Shown here: positions 45,144-54,072 of the stretch, piece by piece | Position numbering within the stretch: position 1 is the stretch's first letter | Layout of the letters: each line of letters begins with the position of its first letter | NCBI GenBank assembly: GCA_016717165.1 | Contig: JADKGA010000002.1 | Location: 1,612,001 to 1,676,000, forward strand | Reading direction: 5' to 3' | DNA: 64,000 bases | Source of the DNA: Candidatus Lutibacillus vidarii | GTDB lineage: Bacteria > Actinomycetota > Actinomycetes > Actinomycetales > Dermatophilaceae | The notes under the pieces: generated by a model | The model's database searches: none | What the model was told of the DNA's origin: nothing | The model's input: only the letters and a program-made list of their open reading frames with translations | Made by a program: the position numbers and the translations under genes

Positions 45144-46340
45144 GTGACCGATACTGCCGTCGCCGCTGTCGTCGACGCCCTCCGTGCCCAGGCCGTGGTC
45201 GATGGCCACAACGACCTTCTGTGGGAGGTGCGCCAGCAGGTCGGCTACGACTACACCCGGATGGACCTCACCCAGCCGGTCCGGACCACCCGGACCGATA
45301 TCCCGCGGATGCGGGCGGGCGGGGTCGGCGCCCAGTTCTGGTCGGTCTTCGTCCCCTCGTCGCTGCCGGGCCACGAGGCCGTGACGATGACCCTGGAACA
45401 GGTCGACGGCGCGCACCAGATGATCGCCTCCTTCCCCGAGCACCTCGGCCTGGCCCGCACCGTCGCCGAGGTCCGCGCACAGGTCGCCGCCGGGCGGATC
45501 GCCTCCCTGCTCGGCGCCGAAGGCGGCCAGTCGATCGGCTGCTCGCTCGCCGCGCTGCGGACCTTGCACCTGCTCGGCGTGCGGTACATGACGCTGACCC
45601 ACAATGACAATGTCGCCTGGGCCGACTCCGCGACCGATGTCGCGTCCTGTGGTGGGCTCACCCGTTTCGGCGTGGCCGTTGTTCACGAGATGAACCGGCT
45701 CGGCATGCTCGTCGACCTCTCTCATGTCGCCGACACGACGATGCGGGCCGCGCTCGCTGCGACCAAGGCGCCGGTGATCTTCAGCCACTCCTCGGCCCGG
45801 GCCCAGTGCGACTCACCGCGGAATGTCCCCGACGACGTCCTCGCGGCGACTGCCGCACAGGGCGGGGTCTGCATGGTCACCTTCGTCCCCGAGTTCGTCT
45901 CCCCCGCCGCGGCGGTATGGCGCGCCGAGGCCGCCGAACAGGCCCGCTCCGAGGGGGTGCGGGCCTCCGACTATGTCGAGTTCACGACCTGGGCGGCGTC
46001 ATACAAGCTGCGCCACCCCAAGCCGGAGGCGACGATCGACGACGTCGTCCGGCACGTCGAGCACGTGCGCGAGGTGGCCGGGCTGGACCACGTGGGGATC
46101 GGCGGCGACTACGACGGCACCGACTCGACCCCGGTGGGCCTGGAGGATGTCGCCGGCTACCCCCGGCTGCTCACCGCCCTGGCCGAGCGCGGCTGGAGCA
46201 GCGCCGAGCTGCAGGCCCTGACCGGCGCCAACGTCCTGCGGGTCATGGCGCAGGCCGAGTCGGTGGCTCGCGAGCTCCAGCGCACCCAAGCCCCGAGCCT
46301 TGCGACCATCGAGGAGCTCGACGGGACGCCCGCGGCCTGA
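45144..46340 (+). CDS. Peptidase M19 family membrane-type dipeptidase
   Basis: The 398-residue protein has the zinc ligands of renal-type dipeptidases: HxD in VVDGHNDLLW near the N-terminus, Glu in LLGAEGGQSIG, His in VDLSHVAD and VIFSHSSAR, and DHVGIGGDYDG near the C-terminus. It cleaves dipeptides with broad specificity. No signal peptide is seen, so it is cytosolic. The start is GTG 45144. It is divergent from rimO and convergent with ftsK. Confidence 0.9.
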   Translation: MTDTAVAAVVDALRAQAVVDGHNDLLWEVRQQVGYDYTRMDLTQPVRTTRTDIPRMRAGGVGAQFWSVFVPSSLPGHEAVTMTLEQVDGAHQMIASFPEHLGLARTVAEVRAQVAAGRIASLLGAEGGQSIGCSLAALRTLHLLGVRYMTLTHNDNVAWADSATDVASCGGLTRFGVAVVHEMNRLGMLVDLSHVADTTMRAALAATKAPVIFSHSSARAQCDSPRNVPDDVLAATAAQGGVCMVTFVPEFVSPAAAVWRAEAAEQARSEGVRASDYVEFTTWAASYKLRHPKPEATIDDVVRHVEHVREVAGLDHVGIGGDYDGTDSTPVGLEDVAGYPRLLTALAERGWSSAELQALTGANVLRVMAQAESVARELQRTQAPSLATIEELDGTPAA

Positions 46341-46380
46341 GCCATGGGCCTGCCCCGGCCCCATGCAGACTGCTCCCGGG

Positions 46381-48966
46381 CTACTCCCGGCCGGTCAGCT
46401 GCCAGGCGTCCTCGGACCCGGCGAGGTCGTCCCCGTCGATCCAGATCCCGTCCACATCCTCGTCGCCGTCGGCATAGCCCGGGGCCGGCGGCGGGTCCTC
46501 ACCCCGGAGCATCGCCAGGGTCGCCGGCAGGTCGTCGGGCATGACGAGGACGTCGCGGGCCTTGGACCCCTCGGACGGGCCGACGATGCCGCGCGACTCG
46601 AGCAGGTCCATCAGCCGGCCGGCCTTGGCGAAGCCGACCCGCAGCTTGCGCTGGAGCATCGAGGTCGAGCCGAACTGGGTCGTGATGACCTGCTCGGCGG
46701 CCTGGAGCAGCACGTCGAGGTCGTCCCCGATGTCGTCATCGACCTGCTTCTTCGTCGTGGTGACGGCGACGTCCTCGCGGTAATGCGGCGCGAGCTGGGT
46801 CTTGACGTGCTCGACGACGGCGTGGATCTCCGACTCGGTGACCCAGGCGCCCTGGACCCGCATCGGCTTGCTCGACCCCATCGGGAGGAAGAGCGCGTCG
46901 CCCTGCCCGATGAGCTTCTCGGCGCCGGCCTGGTCGAGCACGACGCGGGAGTCGGCGAGCGAGGAGGTCGCGAAGGCCATCCGGGACGGCACATTGGCCT
47001 TGATCAGCCCCGTGACGACGTCGACCGAGGGCCGCTGCGTGGCCAGGACGAGGTGGATCCCCGCGGCCCGGGCCAGCTGGGTGATCCGGACGATCGACTC
47101 CTCCACGTCTCTCGGAGCGACCATCATGAGGTCGGCGAGCTCGTCGACGATGATGAGCAGGTACGGATATGGCGCGACGACCCGCTCCGACCCCGGCAGC
47201 GGCTGGACCTTCCCGGAGCGGACCGCCCGGTTGAAGTCGTCGATGTGCTTGAAGCCGAAGGCGGCGAGGTCGTCATACCGCTGGTCCATCTCCCGCACCA
47301 CCCACTGGAGGGCTTCGGCGGCCTTCTTGGGGTTGGTGATGATCGGGGTGATGAGGTGCGGGATCCCGTCATATGCCGTGAGCTCGACCCGCTTGGGGTC
47401 GACGAGGACGAGGCGGACCTCGTCGGGCGTGGCCCGCATGAGGATCGAGGTGATCATCGAGTTGACGAAGCTCGACTTGCCGGCACCGGTGGCGCCGGCG
47501 ACGAGCAGGTGGGGCATCTTCGCGAGGTTGGCGACGACGAAGCCGCCCTCGACGTCCTTGCCGACGCCCATGATCATCGGGTGGTCGGTCGAGCGGGCGG
47601 CCTGCGAGCGCAGGACGTCGCCGAGGCTGACCTTCTCCCGGTCGGCGTTGGGGATCTCGATGCCGATCGCGGACTTGCCCGGGATCGGGCTGAGGATCCG
47701 CACGTCGGCGGAGGCGACGGCATACGCGATGTTCTTGGACAAGGCGGTGACCCGCTCGACCTTGATCGCAGGCCCGAGCTCGACCTCGTAGCGGGTGACG
47801 GTCGGTCCGCGGCTGAACCCGGTCACCTGGGCGTCGATATCGAACTGGTCGAGAACGGTCGTCAGGGCCTCGACGACGCGGTCGTTGGCGGCGCTGCGCT
47901 CCTTGTGTGGGGACCCCGGTGCGAGGACCGCCTGGTCCGGCAGGGTGTAGGTGACGTCGCCGGCCAGGGCGAGCTGCTCGACCCGGGCGGGGAGGGTGGT
48001 CGTCGGCGGCGGCTGCAGCGGCAGATGTTCGACCGGCACGGGTGCGGTGACGGGTGCGACGACCGACCGGGGCGCCCCGCGCCGGCGGCGGTCCGGCTCG
48101 ACGTGCGCGGCCTGCTCAAAGGCTGCGTCCCCGCTGGGGGGTTCGGTCGGCCCACCCAGCCGGGCGCGCCGCCGGGCGCGGGTCGCGGCCCCTGTGTCGA
48201 GTGCCTCGTCGGTGGCGCCGTCGGCCCTGTGCTGACGGCCGTGCAGCAGGAGCCCGGTCAGCTGCTCGACCCGTGCCGGAATCTGGTTGACGGGGGTGGC
48301 CGTCAGCAGGAGCAGGCCGAAGAAGCCCACGATGAGCAGGATGACCAGGGCGCCGACGCCGGTGACCGCCGAGGCGAGCGGGCTGGAGGCGAGGAAGCCG
48401 ACGATGCCCCCGGCGCCGCGCATTGCCGTTGGGCCCTGCGGGGGCGTCGGCAGGCCCGCCGCGAGGTGGGTGATCCCGCACGCCGCTGCGGTGAGCGTGA
48501 GCGTCCCGATGAGGATGCGGTTCGTCGCCTCGGAGTCCTGTGGGGCCCGCATCATCCGCACGCCGAAGGCCAGCAGGACCAGCGGGACGACATACGCGAT
48601 CCGACCAAACGACCCGGCGACCACGGCGTGGACGACGTCCCCGACGACACCAGGAGCGCCCCACCACTCCCGCGCCATGACCAGGACCGCGAGGGCCACC
48701 AGGCTCAGCCCGATGCCGTCCCGTCGGTGCTCCGGTTGGAGCTCGCGAGCTGAGGTCCCGACCTTGCGGACCGCGCCGCCGGCCACGTGCGACAGGCCCA
48801 GCCAGGTGCCGCGGAGAAGCCGCAGGGGCGCGGAGGCCAATGAGCCGTGACTGCGGCGCCGGGACGAGCCGGACGGCTTGGATGCGGGTCGGCGTGGCGC
48901 CGCCCGGCCGGAGCCGGCCGTTGCGGACCGCGCGCGGGTCGTGGAGGCCGAGGGACGTGTCGCCAT
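46381..48966 (-). CDS. ftsK: DNA translocase FtsK/SpoIIIE
   Basis: The 861-residue protein has a basic Ala/Ser/Arg-rich start, four or five transmembrane helices between about residues 85 and 235, a linker, then the motor domain with Walker A VAGATGAGKSSFVNS and Walker B YLLIIVDELADLMM, and the C-terminal gamma winged helix (TSMLQRKLRVGFAKAGRLMDLLESRGIVGPSEGSKARDVL), which reads KOPS sequences. It pumps DNA through the division septum. The start is GTG or ATG at 48964-48966. Confidence 0.94.
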   Translation of the reverse strand: MATRPSASTTRARSATAGSGRAAPRRPASKPSGSSRRRSHGSLASAPLRLLRGTWLGLSHVAGGAVRKVGTSARELQPEHRRDGIGLSLVALAVLVMAREWWGAPGVVGDVVHAVVAGSFGRIAYVVPLVLLAFGVRMMRAPQDSEATNRILIGTLTLTAAACGITHLAAGLPTPPQGPTAMRGAGGIVGFLASSPLASAVTGVGALVILLIVGFFGLLLLTATPVNQIPARVEQLTGLLLHGRQHRADGATDEALDTGAATRARRRARLGGPTEPPSGDAAFEQAAHVEPDRRRRGAPRSVVAPVTAPVPVEHLPLQPPPTTTLPARVEQLALAGDVTYTLPDQAVLAPGSPHKERSAANDRVVEALTTVLDQFDIDAQVTGFSRGPTVTRYEVELGPAIKVERVTALSKNIAYAVASADVRILSPIPGKSAIGIEIPNADREKVSLGDVLRSQAARSTDHPMIMGVGKDVEGGFVVANLAKMPHLLVAGATGAGKSSFVNSMITSILMRATPDEVRLVLVDPKRVELTAYDGIPHLITPIITNPKKAAEALQWVVREMDQRYDDLAAFGFKHIDDFNRAVRSGKVQPLPGSERVVAPYPYLLIIVDELADLMMVAPRDVEESIVRITQLARAAGIHLVLATQRPSVDVVTGLIKANVPSRMAFATSSLADSRVVLDQAGAEKLIGQGDALFLPMGSSKPMRVQGAWVTESEIHAVVEHVKTQLAPHYREDVAVTTTKKQVDDDIGDDLDVLLQAAEQVITTQFGSTSMLQRKLRVGFAKAGRLMDLLESRGIVGPSEGSKARDVLVMPDDLPATLAMLRGEDPPPAPGYADGDEDVDGIWIDGDDLAGSEDAWQLTGRE

Positions 48967-49131
48967 GGTCGCAGACTAGGCGATCGCCTCCTCAGACTCA
49001 CGCGTCACACGCGTATCTTCGGGAACTCATGTCACAGGACAACCCAGTGAGGAATCCATGGTTCACGTCGGGCATAAGGGTGTAGGCTTTATCTCGTCCG
49101 GTTAAGTCTGAGTCCTTAAGAGGAGCTCGCC

Positions 49132-49758
49132 GTGTATGTCGTCACCGCGGACCAGCGGGACAGCCGTTCGGGGCCCGACCTTGTGCCCGCCGCACTTGCC
49201 GACCTCGCCACGGTACGTCATGGGGCGCCCATCCGACCCTTCGAGCGCACCGTAGGCGACGAGATCCAGGCCCTCTTCGACGAGCCCTCGTCGGCGCTCG
49301 TCAGCTGCCTGCACCTGTTGCGCACCGGCCAGTGGCACGTCGGCCTCGGCGTGGGTGCGGTCGAGACTCCCCTGCCGGAGTCGACTCGTAGCGCCCGCGG
49401 CCCCGCGTTCATCGCGGCCCGGCGGGCGGTCGAGGCGGCCCGGACCGGCGTGCACCGGGTGGCTGTCCGGGCCGGCGACTACGCTTCGAGCCACAGCCCG
49501 GCGGCGGTCCACGCGCACCTCGCCGAGTCCGCACTGCTCCTTGTCGCTCGGATCGAGGGCGGCCGTAGCGCGAAGGGATGGGAGGTGAGCGACCTGCTCG
49601 ACACGGGGATGACTCAGGAGGCCGCGGCCCGCGTGCTCGGGATCAGCCAGGCCGCGGTGAGCCAGCGCGTCCGTGCAGCCGCCTGGGTCGAGGACCTCCG
49701 CGGCCGCGAGCTGGTCCGCCACCACCTCGTCGCCGCCGACAAGGGCGAGGGCCTGTGA
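49132..49758 (+). CDS. SatD-like protein with helix-turn-helix
   Basis: The 208-residue protein starts YVVTADQRDSRSGPDLV, as in SatD-type proteins, and contains GDEIQALFDEPSSALVSCLHLLRTGQWHVGLGVGAVETPLP. It ends with a helix-turn-helix (VSDLLDTGMTQEAAARVLGISQAAVSQRVRAA). It is likely DNA-binding. The start is GTG 49132 with GAGGAG seven bases upstream. It overlaps the next membrane-protein gene by four bases, a conserved actinobacterial pairing whose role is unknown. The leader at 49020-49130 is unusually A+T-rich. Confidence 0.75.
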   Translation: MYVVTADQRDSRSGPDLVPAALADLATVRHGAPIRPFERTVGDEIQALFDEPSSALVSCLHLLRTGQWHVGLGVGAVETPLPESTRSARGPAFIAARRAVEAARTGVHRVAVRAGDYASSHSPAAVHAHLAESALLLVARIEGGRSAKGWEVSDLLDTGMTQEAAARVLGISQAAVSQRVRAAAWVEDLRGRELVRHHLVAADKGEGL

Positions 49759-50174
49759 GGCAGTACGCCTTCGACGCCGCCATTGTCACCGTCGCCCTGC
49801 TCGGCGGGGTACTGCTCGGCCACCCGGTGGTGTCCGGCGTCTTCGCTCGGGTCGCCCGATCCGCCCGCGGTCCTCGCACCGGCGCCCAGGCCGCCGCCGA
49901 CCCTCCCGCCGCTCACGTCGCCGACCCACCACCGCTCGCCGGGGGACGCTGGATCGGTTACCTCGAACGGGTCAGCGTCGTCACGGCACTGCTGGTCGGG
50001 TGGCCGGAAGGCATCGCGCTCGCCGTCGCCATCAAGGGCCTGGGTCGGTACCAGGAGCTACGAAGCGCCACCCCGGGCACGGCCGAGCGCTTCATCATCG
50101 GCACCTTCACCTCGCTGCTCTGGGCCTGCGCCTGGGGGCTGCTCGGCCGCTGGGGCCTGGCCGTCACCCGTTAG
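49755..50174 (+). CDS. Small membrane protein paired with the SatD-like gene
   Basis: The 139-residue protein has an N-terminal hydrophobic helix (AFDAAIVTVALLGGVLLGHPVV), a Pro/Ala-rich loop, then two or three hydrophobic segments (VSVVTALLVGWPEGIALAVAIKGL... FIIGTFTSLLWACAWGLLGRWGLAV). GTG 49755-49757 overlaps the upstream stop (GTGA), so the two are coupled. No enzymatic motif was recognised; function unknown. Confidence 0.75.
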   Translation: MRQYAFDAAIVTVALLGGVLLGHPVVSGVFARVARSARGPRTGAQAAADPPAAHVADPPPLAGGRWIGYLERVSVVTALLVGWPEGIALAVAIKGLGRYQELRSATPGTAERFIIGTFTSLLWACAWGLLGRWGLAVTR

Positions 50175-50198
50175 CCGTCGTTCGCGGCAGGGCCGCGG

Positions 50199-51215
50199 TC
50201 AGCTCCCAGGTGTCCCTTGGGAGGGGGTCGTCACGGACAGCCGAGCCCAGACGGCCGCGTGGTCGCTCCCGGGGATGGTCTCGGTCCCCGCGTCGACCAC
50301 GGACAGCCCGCGGATGAGGATGTGGTCGATATGGATGACCGGCGGGATGACCAGGCCGGTCGGCCAGGTCGCGACCCACGTCGCCCCCACGCTGCGGGTC
50401 GCGTCGTGGAAGGTCGCGGAGAGCTCGCGCAGTCCTGGATGGTCCGCGGAGGCGTTGAAGTCCCCGGCCATGACCACCGCGGCATCGCTGGGCTGAGCGT
50501 CCGCCCACGTCCGCAGGTCGGCGAGCCCGCGGCGCCAGGCGTCGGCCTCTCCGGACGTGGGCGCGAGGACATGGACCGCGCGGAGGGTCAGGGCTTTCCC
50601 GCCGGGCACGATGACTCTCACCGAGGGCTCGGCGTGCAGCCGTGGGAAGGAGCCCACCGTGTCCAGCAGGGCCATCGGCCACCGGGAGCGGATCACCGTC
50701 CCCTGAGCGCCGTCGCGGGGGACTCCGATCTGGTTCGGCAGGATGGCGTCCATCCCCGCCGCCTCGAGACGCGTGAGGGCCGCATCGGTCACCTCCACCA
50801 GGACGAGGACGTCGACCTTGTGCCGTCCGACGGCGTCGAGGACCGCTGTGGCATCGCCCTCCCCGAAGTAGAGGTTCGACGACATGACGACGACGTCGGT
50901 GTCGGCAGGGGCCGCGGCGCGGGACTGCAGAGTCGGCACGGCCAGGGCGACGGTGATGAGCAGGAGGCACCCGGTCAGCACTCCGACGACCAGCCGCCTG
51001 GTCACGGCCAGCGTGAGCGAACCGACGATGATGCCGGCCAGGGCGAACAGCGGGACCAGCGCCTGGACCATCGCCAGGGCGTCGACCGGGCGGTCGACAT
51101 ACCGGCTGAGAACTGCGAGCAGGCAGACGGCGACGACGGAGCCCCCTAGCCAGGCCAGACCACCGCGGCGGCGCCGAGGTCCTGCGGGCGCCACCTCGTC
51201 GGCCGACGGGCTCAC
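50199..51215 (-). CDS. Endonuclease/exonuclease/phosphatase family membrane protein
   Basis: The 338-residue protein has two or three N-terminal transmembrane helices (WLGGSVVAVCLLAVL; ALVPLFALAGIIVGSLTLAV; LVVGVLTGCLLLITVALAV) and a C-terminal EEP domain with SSNLYFGEGD, VLVEVTD (catalytic Glu), GDFNAS and the final GSDHAAVWARL. The active site would face outside the membrane. The substrate is unknown (phosphodiester or phosphomonoester). The start is GTG 51213-51215, overlapping the RNase J stop by four bases. Confidence 0.86.
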   Translation of the reverse strand: MSPSADEVAPAGPRRRRGGLAWLGGSVVAVCLLAVLSRYVDRPVDALAMVQALVPLFALAGIIVGSLTLAVTRRLVVGVLTGCLLLITVALAVPTLQSRAAAPADTDVVVMSSNLYFGEGDATAVLDAVGRHKVDVLVLVEVTDAALTRLEAAGMDAILPNQIGVPRDGAQGTVIRSRWPMALLDTVGSFPRLHAEPSVRVIVPGGKALTLRAVHVLAPTSGEADAWRRGLADLRTWADAQPSDAAVVMAGDFNASADHPGLRELSATFHDATRSVGATWVATWPTGLVIPPVIHIDHILIRGLSVVDAGTETIPGSDHAAVWARLSVTTPSQGTPGS

Positions 51216-52897
51216 GCCTCGACGACGACAGGGATGATCATCGGGCGGCGGCGGATCTTGCCACCGACCCAGCGTCCGACGGTGCGCCGCATGATCTGCT
51301 GGAGCTGGACCTCGTCGACGACACCCTCGGCGAGGGCCTCCTTGAGGGCCCGCTCGACCTGCGGGATGACCGCGTCGAAGACGTCGGCATCCTCGGCGAA
51401 GCCGCGAGCGGCGATCTCCGGACCGGCGACGATCGCGGCGTTCGCGGCGTCGATGACGACGATGCAGGTGATGAAGCCCTCGTCGCGGAGGATCCGGCGG
51501 TCCTTGAGCAGACCCTCGTCCGCCTCGCCGACCGAGGAGCCATCGACATAGAGGTAGCCGCACGGCACGACGCCGGCCACCCGGGCCACGCCGTCGGTGA
51601 GGTCGACGACGACACCGTCCTCGACGACGAGGACGTTCTCCGGCGCGACGCCGGTGGCGACCGCGAGTGCGGCATTGGCCTGGAGGTGCCGCCACTCACC
51701 GTGGACTGGCATGACGTGGCGCGGTCGGACGACGTTGTACATGTAGAGCAGCTCGCCGGCGCTGGCGTGTCCCGAGACGTGCACCTTCGCGGTGCCCTTA
51801 TGGACGACATTGGCGCCGAGGCGCATCAGGCCGTTGATGACCCGGTAGACGGACCGCTCGTTGCCCGGGATGAGCGAGGAGGCGAGCAGGACGGTGTCCC
51901 CGGGACCGACGTCGATCTGATGGTCCCGGTTGGCCATCCGGGACAGCGCCGCCATCGGCTCACCCTGGCTGCCGGTGCAGACGAGGACCACCTGGTTGTC
52001 GGGCAGGTCGGCGAGCCGTTTGGCCTCGACGAGCACCCCGCGCGGCACGTGGAGATAGCCGAGCTCAGCGGCGATCGTCATATTGCGGACCATGGACCGG
52101 CCGACGAAGGCGACCTTGCGGCCCGCCTTGTCGGCGGCGTCGAGGACCTGCTGGACGCGGTGGATGTGCGAGGAGAAGCACGCGACGACGATCCGCCGCT
52201 CGGCATGCCGGAAGACCTTGTCGATCGCCGAGGAGATCTCCCGTTCGGGAGCGGTGAAGCCTGGCACGTCGGCATTGGTGGAGTCGGTGAGAAAGAGGTC
52301 GACGCCCTCTGCGCCGATCCGCCCGAAGGCGCGCAGGTCGGTGAGCCGGCCGTCAAGCGGCAGCTGGTCCATCTTGAAGTCGCCGGTGTGCAGCAGGGTG
52401 CCGGCCGAGGTGCGGACGACGACGGCCAGCGCGTCGGGGATCGAGTGGTTGACGGCGAGGAACTCGACGTCGAAGTGCCCGAGCCGCTCCCGCTGCCCCT
52501 CGGAGACGACGAGCGTGTACGGCTTGATCCGGTGCTCCTTCAGCTTGGCCTCGACCAGCGCCAAGGTGAGCTGGGAGCCGATGAGCGGGATGTCCGGCTT
52601 ACCACGCAGCAGATAGGGCACCGCGCCGATGTGGTCCTCGTGCCCGTGGGTGAGGATGACCGCCTCGATATCGCCGAGCCGGTCCTCGACATACGCCAGG
52701 TCGGGGAGGATGAGGTCGATCCCGGGGTGCGCCTCGTCCGGGAAGAGGACGCCGCAGTCGATGACGAGCAGCCGCCCGTCGCGTTCGAGGACGGTCATGT
52801 TGCGGCCGACCTCGCCGAGCCCGCCGAGCGCGACGACTCTCAGGGTGTTGGGCGCCGGCGCGGCGGGGGCAGGAAGCTCGGGGTGGGGATGGCTCAC
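51212..52897 (-). CDS. rnj: Ribonuclease J
   Basis: The 561-residue beta-CASP metallo-beta-lactamase has zinc motif HGHEDHIG, IDCGVLFPDEAHPG upstream, SHIHRVQQVLDAA and the beta-CASP motifs through VHGEWRHL and HVSGHAS. It is a 5'-3' exo/endoribonuclease in RNA maturation and decay. The start is GTG 52895-52897. In the repaired dapA frame the dapA stop would overlap this start by four bases, as in the usual dapA-rnj arrangement. Confidence 0.95.
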   Translation of the reverse strand: MSHPHPELPAPAAPAPNTLRVVALGGLGEVGRNMTVLERDGRLLVIDCGVLFPDEAHPGIDLILPDLAYVEDRLGDIEAVILTHGHEDHIGAVPYLLRGKPDIPLIGSQLTLALVEAKLKEHRIKPYTLVVSEGQRERLGHFDVEFLAVNHSIPDALAVVVRTSAGTLLHTGDFKMDQLPLDGRLTDLRAFGRIGAEGVDLFLTDSTNADVPGFTAPEREISSAIDKVFRHAERRIVVACFSSHIHRVQQVLDAADKAGRKVAFVGRSMVRNMTIAAELGYLHVPRGVLVEAKRLADLPDNQVVLVCTGSQGEPMAALSRMANRDHQIDVGPGDTVLLASSLIPGNERSVYRVINGLMRLGANVVHKGTAKVHVSGHASAGELLYMYNVVRPRHVMPVHGEWRHLQANAALAVATGVAPENVLVVEDGVVVDLTDGVARVAGVVPCGYLYVDGSSVGEADEGLLKDRRILRDEGFITCIVVIDAANAAIVAGPEIAARGFAEDADVFDAVIPQVERALKEALAEGVVDEVQLQQIMRRTVGRWVGGKIRRRPMIIPVVVEA

Positions 52898-52909
52898 AGA
52901 AGACCTGAT

Positions 52910-53782
52910 CTACGAAGGCCCTCGCGCAGGATCGCGAGGTGCTCGGGGGGCGACTCCACCAGGGGGGAGCCGGACGTGCGCGGACCGTATGACGCCCAGC
53001 TCGGCCAGTGCCGCCTTGGCCATGATCGCTCCCTGGCTGAGCCCCATGATGGCGTCGACGACCGGGACGAGCCGGCGGTGGATGGTCGCAGCGGTGGTCA
53101 GGTCCCCCGCGAGGACCGCGTCGATCATCGCGGCATACTCGCTGCCGGCGACATGACCCACGACGGAGATGATGCCGACGGCGCCCTGGGCGAGGTGGGC
53201 GAGGTTGAGGACGTCGTCTCCGGAGTACCAGTGCAGGTCCGTCGCGGCCATGACGTGGGTCGCGGCCCAGAGGTCGCCCTTGGCGTCCTTGACCGCGACG
53301 ATGCGCGGGTGGTCGGCGAGCCGGATGAGGGTCTCGGTGGCGATCGGGATGCCGGTGCGGCCGGGGATGTCGTAGACGACGACCGGCAGGTCGGTCGCGT
53401 CGGCGATCGCGCCGAAGTGGGCGACCAGTCCCGGCTGGGTCGGCTTGTTGTAGTACGGGGTGACGACGAGCAGACCCGTGGCACCGACGTTCGCCGCGCG
53501 GCGGGCCATGTCGATGCTGTGGGCGGTGTCATTGGAGCCCACCCCGGCGACGACCTGGGCCCGGTCGCCGACGTGCCCGGCGACGATCTCGATGACCCGG
53601 ATGCTCTCGTCCGACGTGAGGGTGGCCGACTCGCCGGTGGTGCCGTTGACGATGAGGCCGTCGTGACGCTGGGCCAGGAGGTGGTCGGCGACCGCGCGCA
53701 CGCCGTCCTCGTCGACGGCGCCGTCCGGCGTCATGGGGGTGACCATCGCGGTGAGCACTCGGCCGAAGGGGGGCGTCGTCAT
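52910..53782 (-). CDS. dapA: 4-hydroxy-tetrahydrodipicolinate synthase, C-terminal frame shifted
   Basis: DapA condenses pyruvate with aspartate semialdehyde. Schiff-base K165 (VAVKDAKGD), Y137 (YDIPGRTG) and the NGTTGES motif (46-52) are present. From about residue 268 the reading goes wrong (LPPGGVAPRAP...). Removing one base from the G run at 52962-52967 gives LPLVESPPEHLAILREGLRRSGLL, a normal ending, with a stop at 52894-52896 overlapping the rnj start. So the gene is almost certainly intact, or very nearly so, and the listed end is an artefact of a one-base shift. Confidence 0.92.
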   Translation of the reverse strand: MTTPPFGRVLTAMVTPMTPDGAVDEDGVRAVADHLLAQRHDGLIVNGTTGESATLTSDESIRVIEIVAGHVGDRAQVVAGVGSNDTAHSIDMARRAANVGATGLLVVTPYYNKPTQPGLVAHFGAIADATDLPVVVYDIPGRTGIPIATETLIRLADHPRIVAVKDAKGDLWAATHVMAATDLHWYSGDDVLNLAHLAQGAVGIISVVGHVAGSEYAAMIDAVLAGDLTTAATIHRRLVPVVDAIMGLSQGAIMAKAALAELGVIRSAHVRLPPGGVAPRAPRDPARGPS

Positions 53783-53878
53783 ACGTCCAGGCTATCCTCC
53801 GCGGCCTGTGCGACCCGGGAGCGCGCACCAGGTGGACGGTGCCGGCGGGTCCCGCCGTGGGCCGGACAGACAAAGGGC

Positions 53879-53916
53879 CGCGGTGCTGCCTGCTCGGGGG
53901 TCCAGGCAGCACCGCG
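53879..53916. repeat. Stem-loop between dapA and thyA
   Basis: CGCGGTGCTGCCTG (53879-53892) pairs perfectly with CAGGCAGCACCGCG (53903-53916). It lies between divergent starts, so it may be a leader hairpin of dapA or the terminator of an unrecognised small transcript. Confidence 0.6.
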
Positions 53917-53974
53917 ACACCCGGCATATCGTCGGCCGTCGAGAAACTGTTACAGCGGAGATTGATCACGATCA

Positions 53975-53990
53975 TGTGACCTAGGTCACA
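53975..53990. promoter_or_regulatory. CRP/GlxR-type binding site
   Basis: TGTGACCTAGGTCACA is a perfect 16-base palindrome and an exact match to the actinobacterial CRP/GlxR consensus TGTGANNTANNTCACA. It lies about 80 bases before thyA and 190 before dapA. Cyclic-AMP-dependent control of one or both is inferred. Confidence 0.8.
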
Positions 53991-54072
53991 ATGTGCGGTC
54001 GGGGTTGGCGGGTTGACGGCGCGAGCCCGCGGCCAGGGTCACGCTGTCGGTCCGCCTTGTTACGGTGCGTGC

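Noticed and set aside
46300..48753. 817-codon plus-strand frame opposite ftsK
   Set aside because: ftsK has complete Walker motifs and membrane segments; the opposite frame is a composition shadow.
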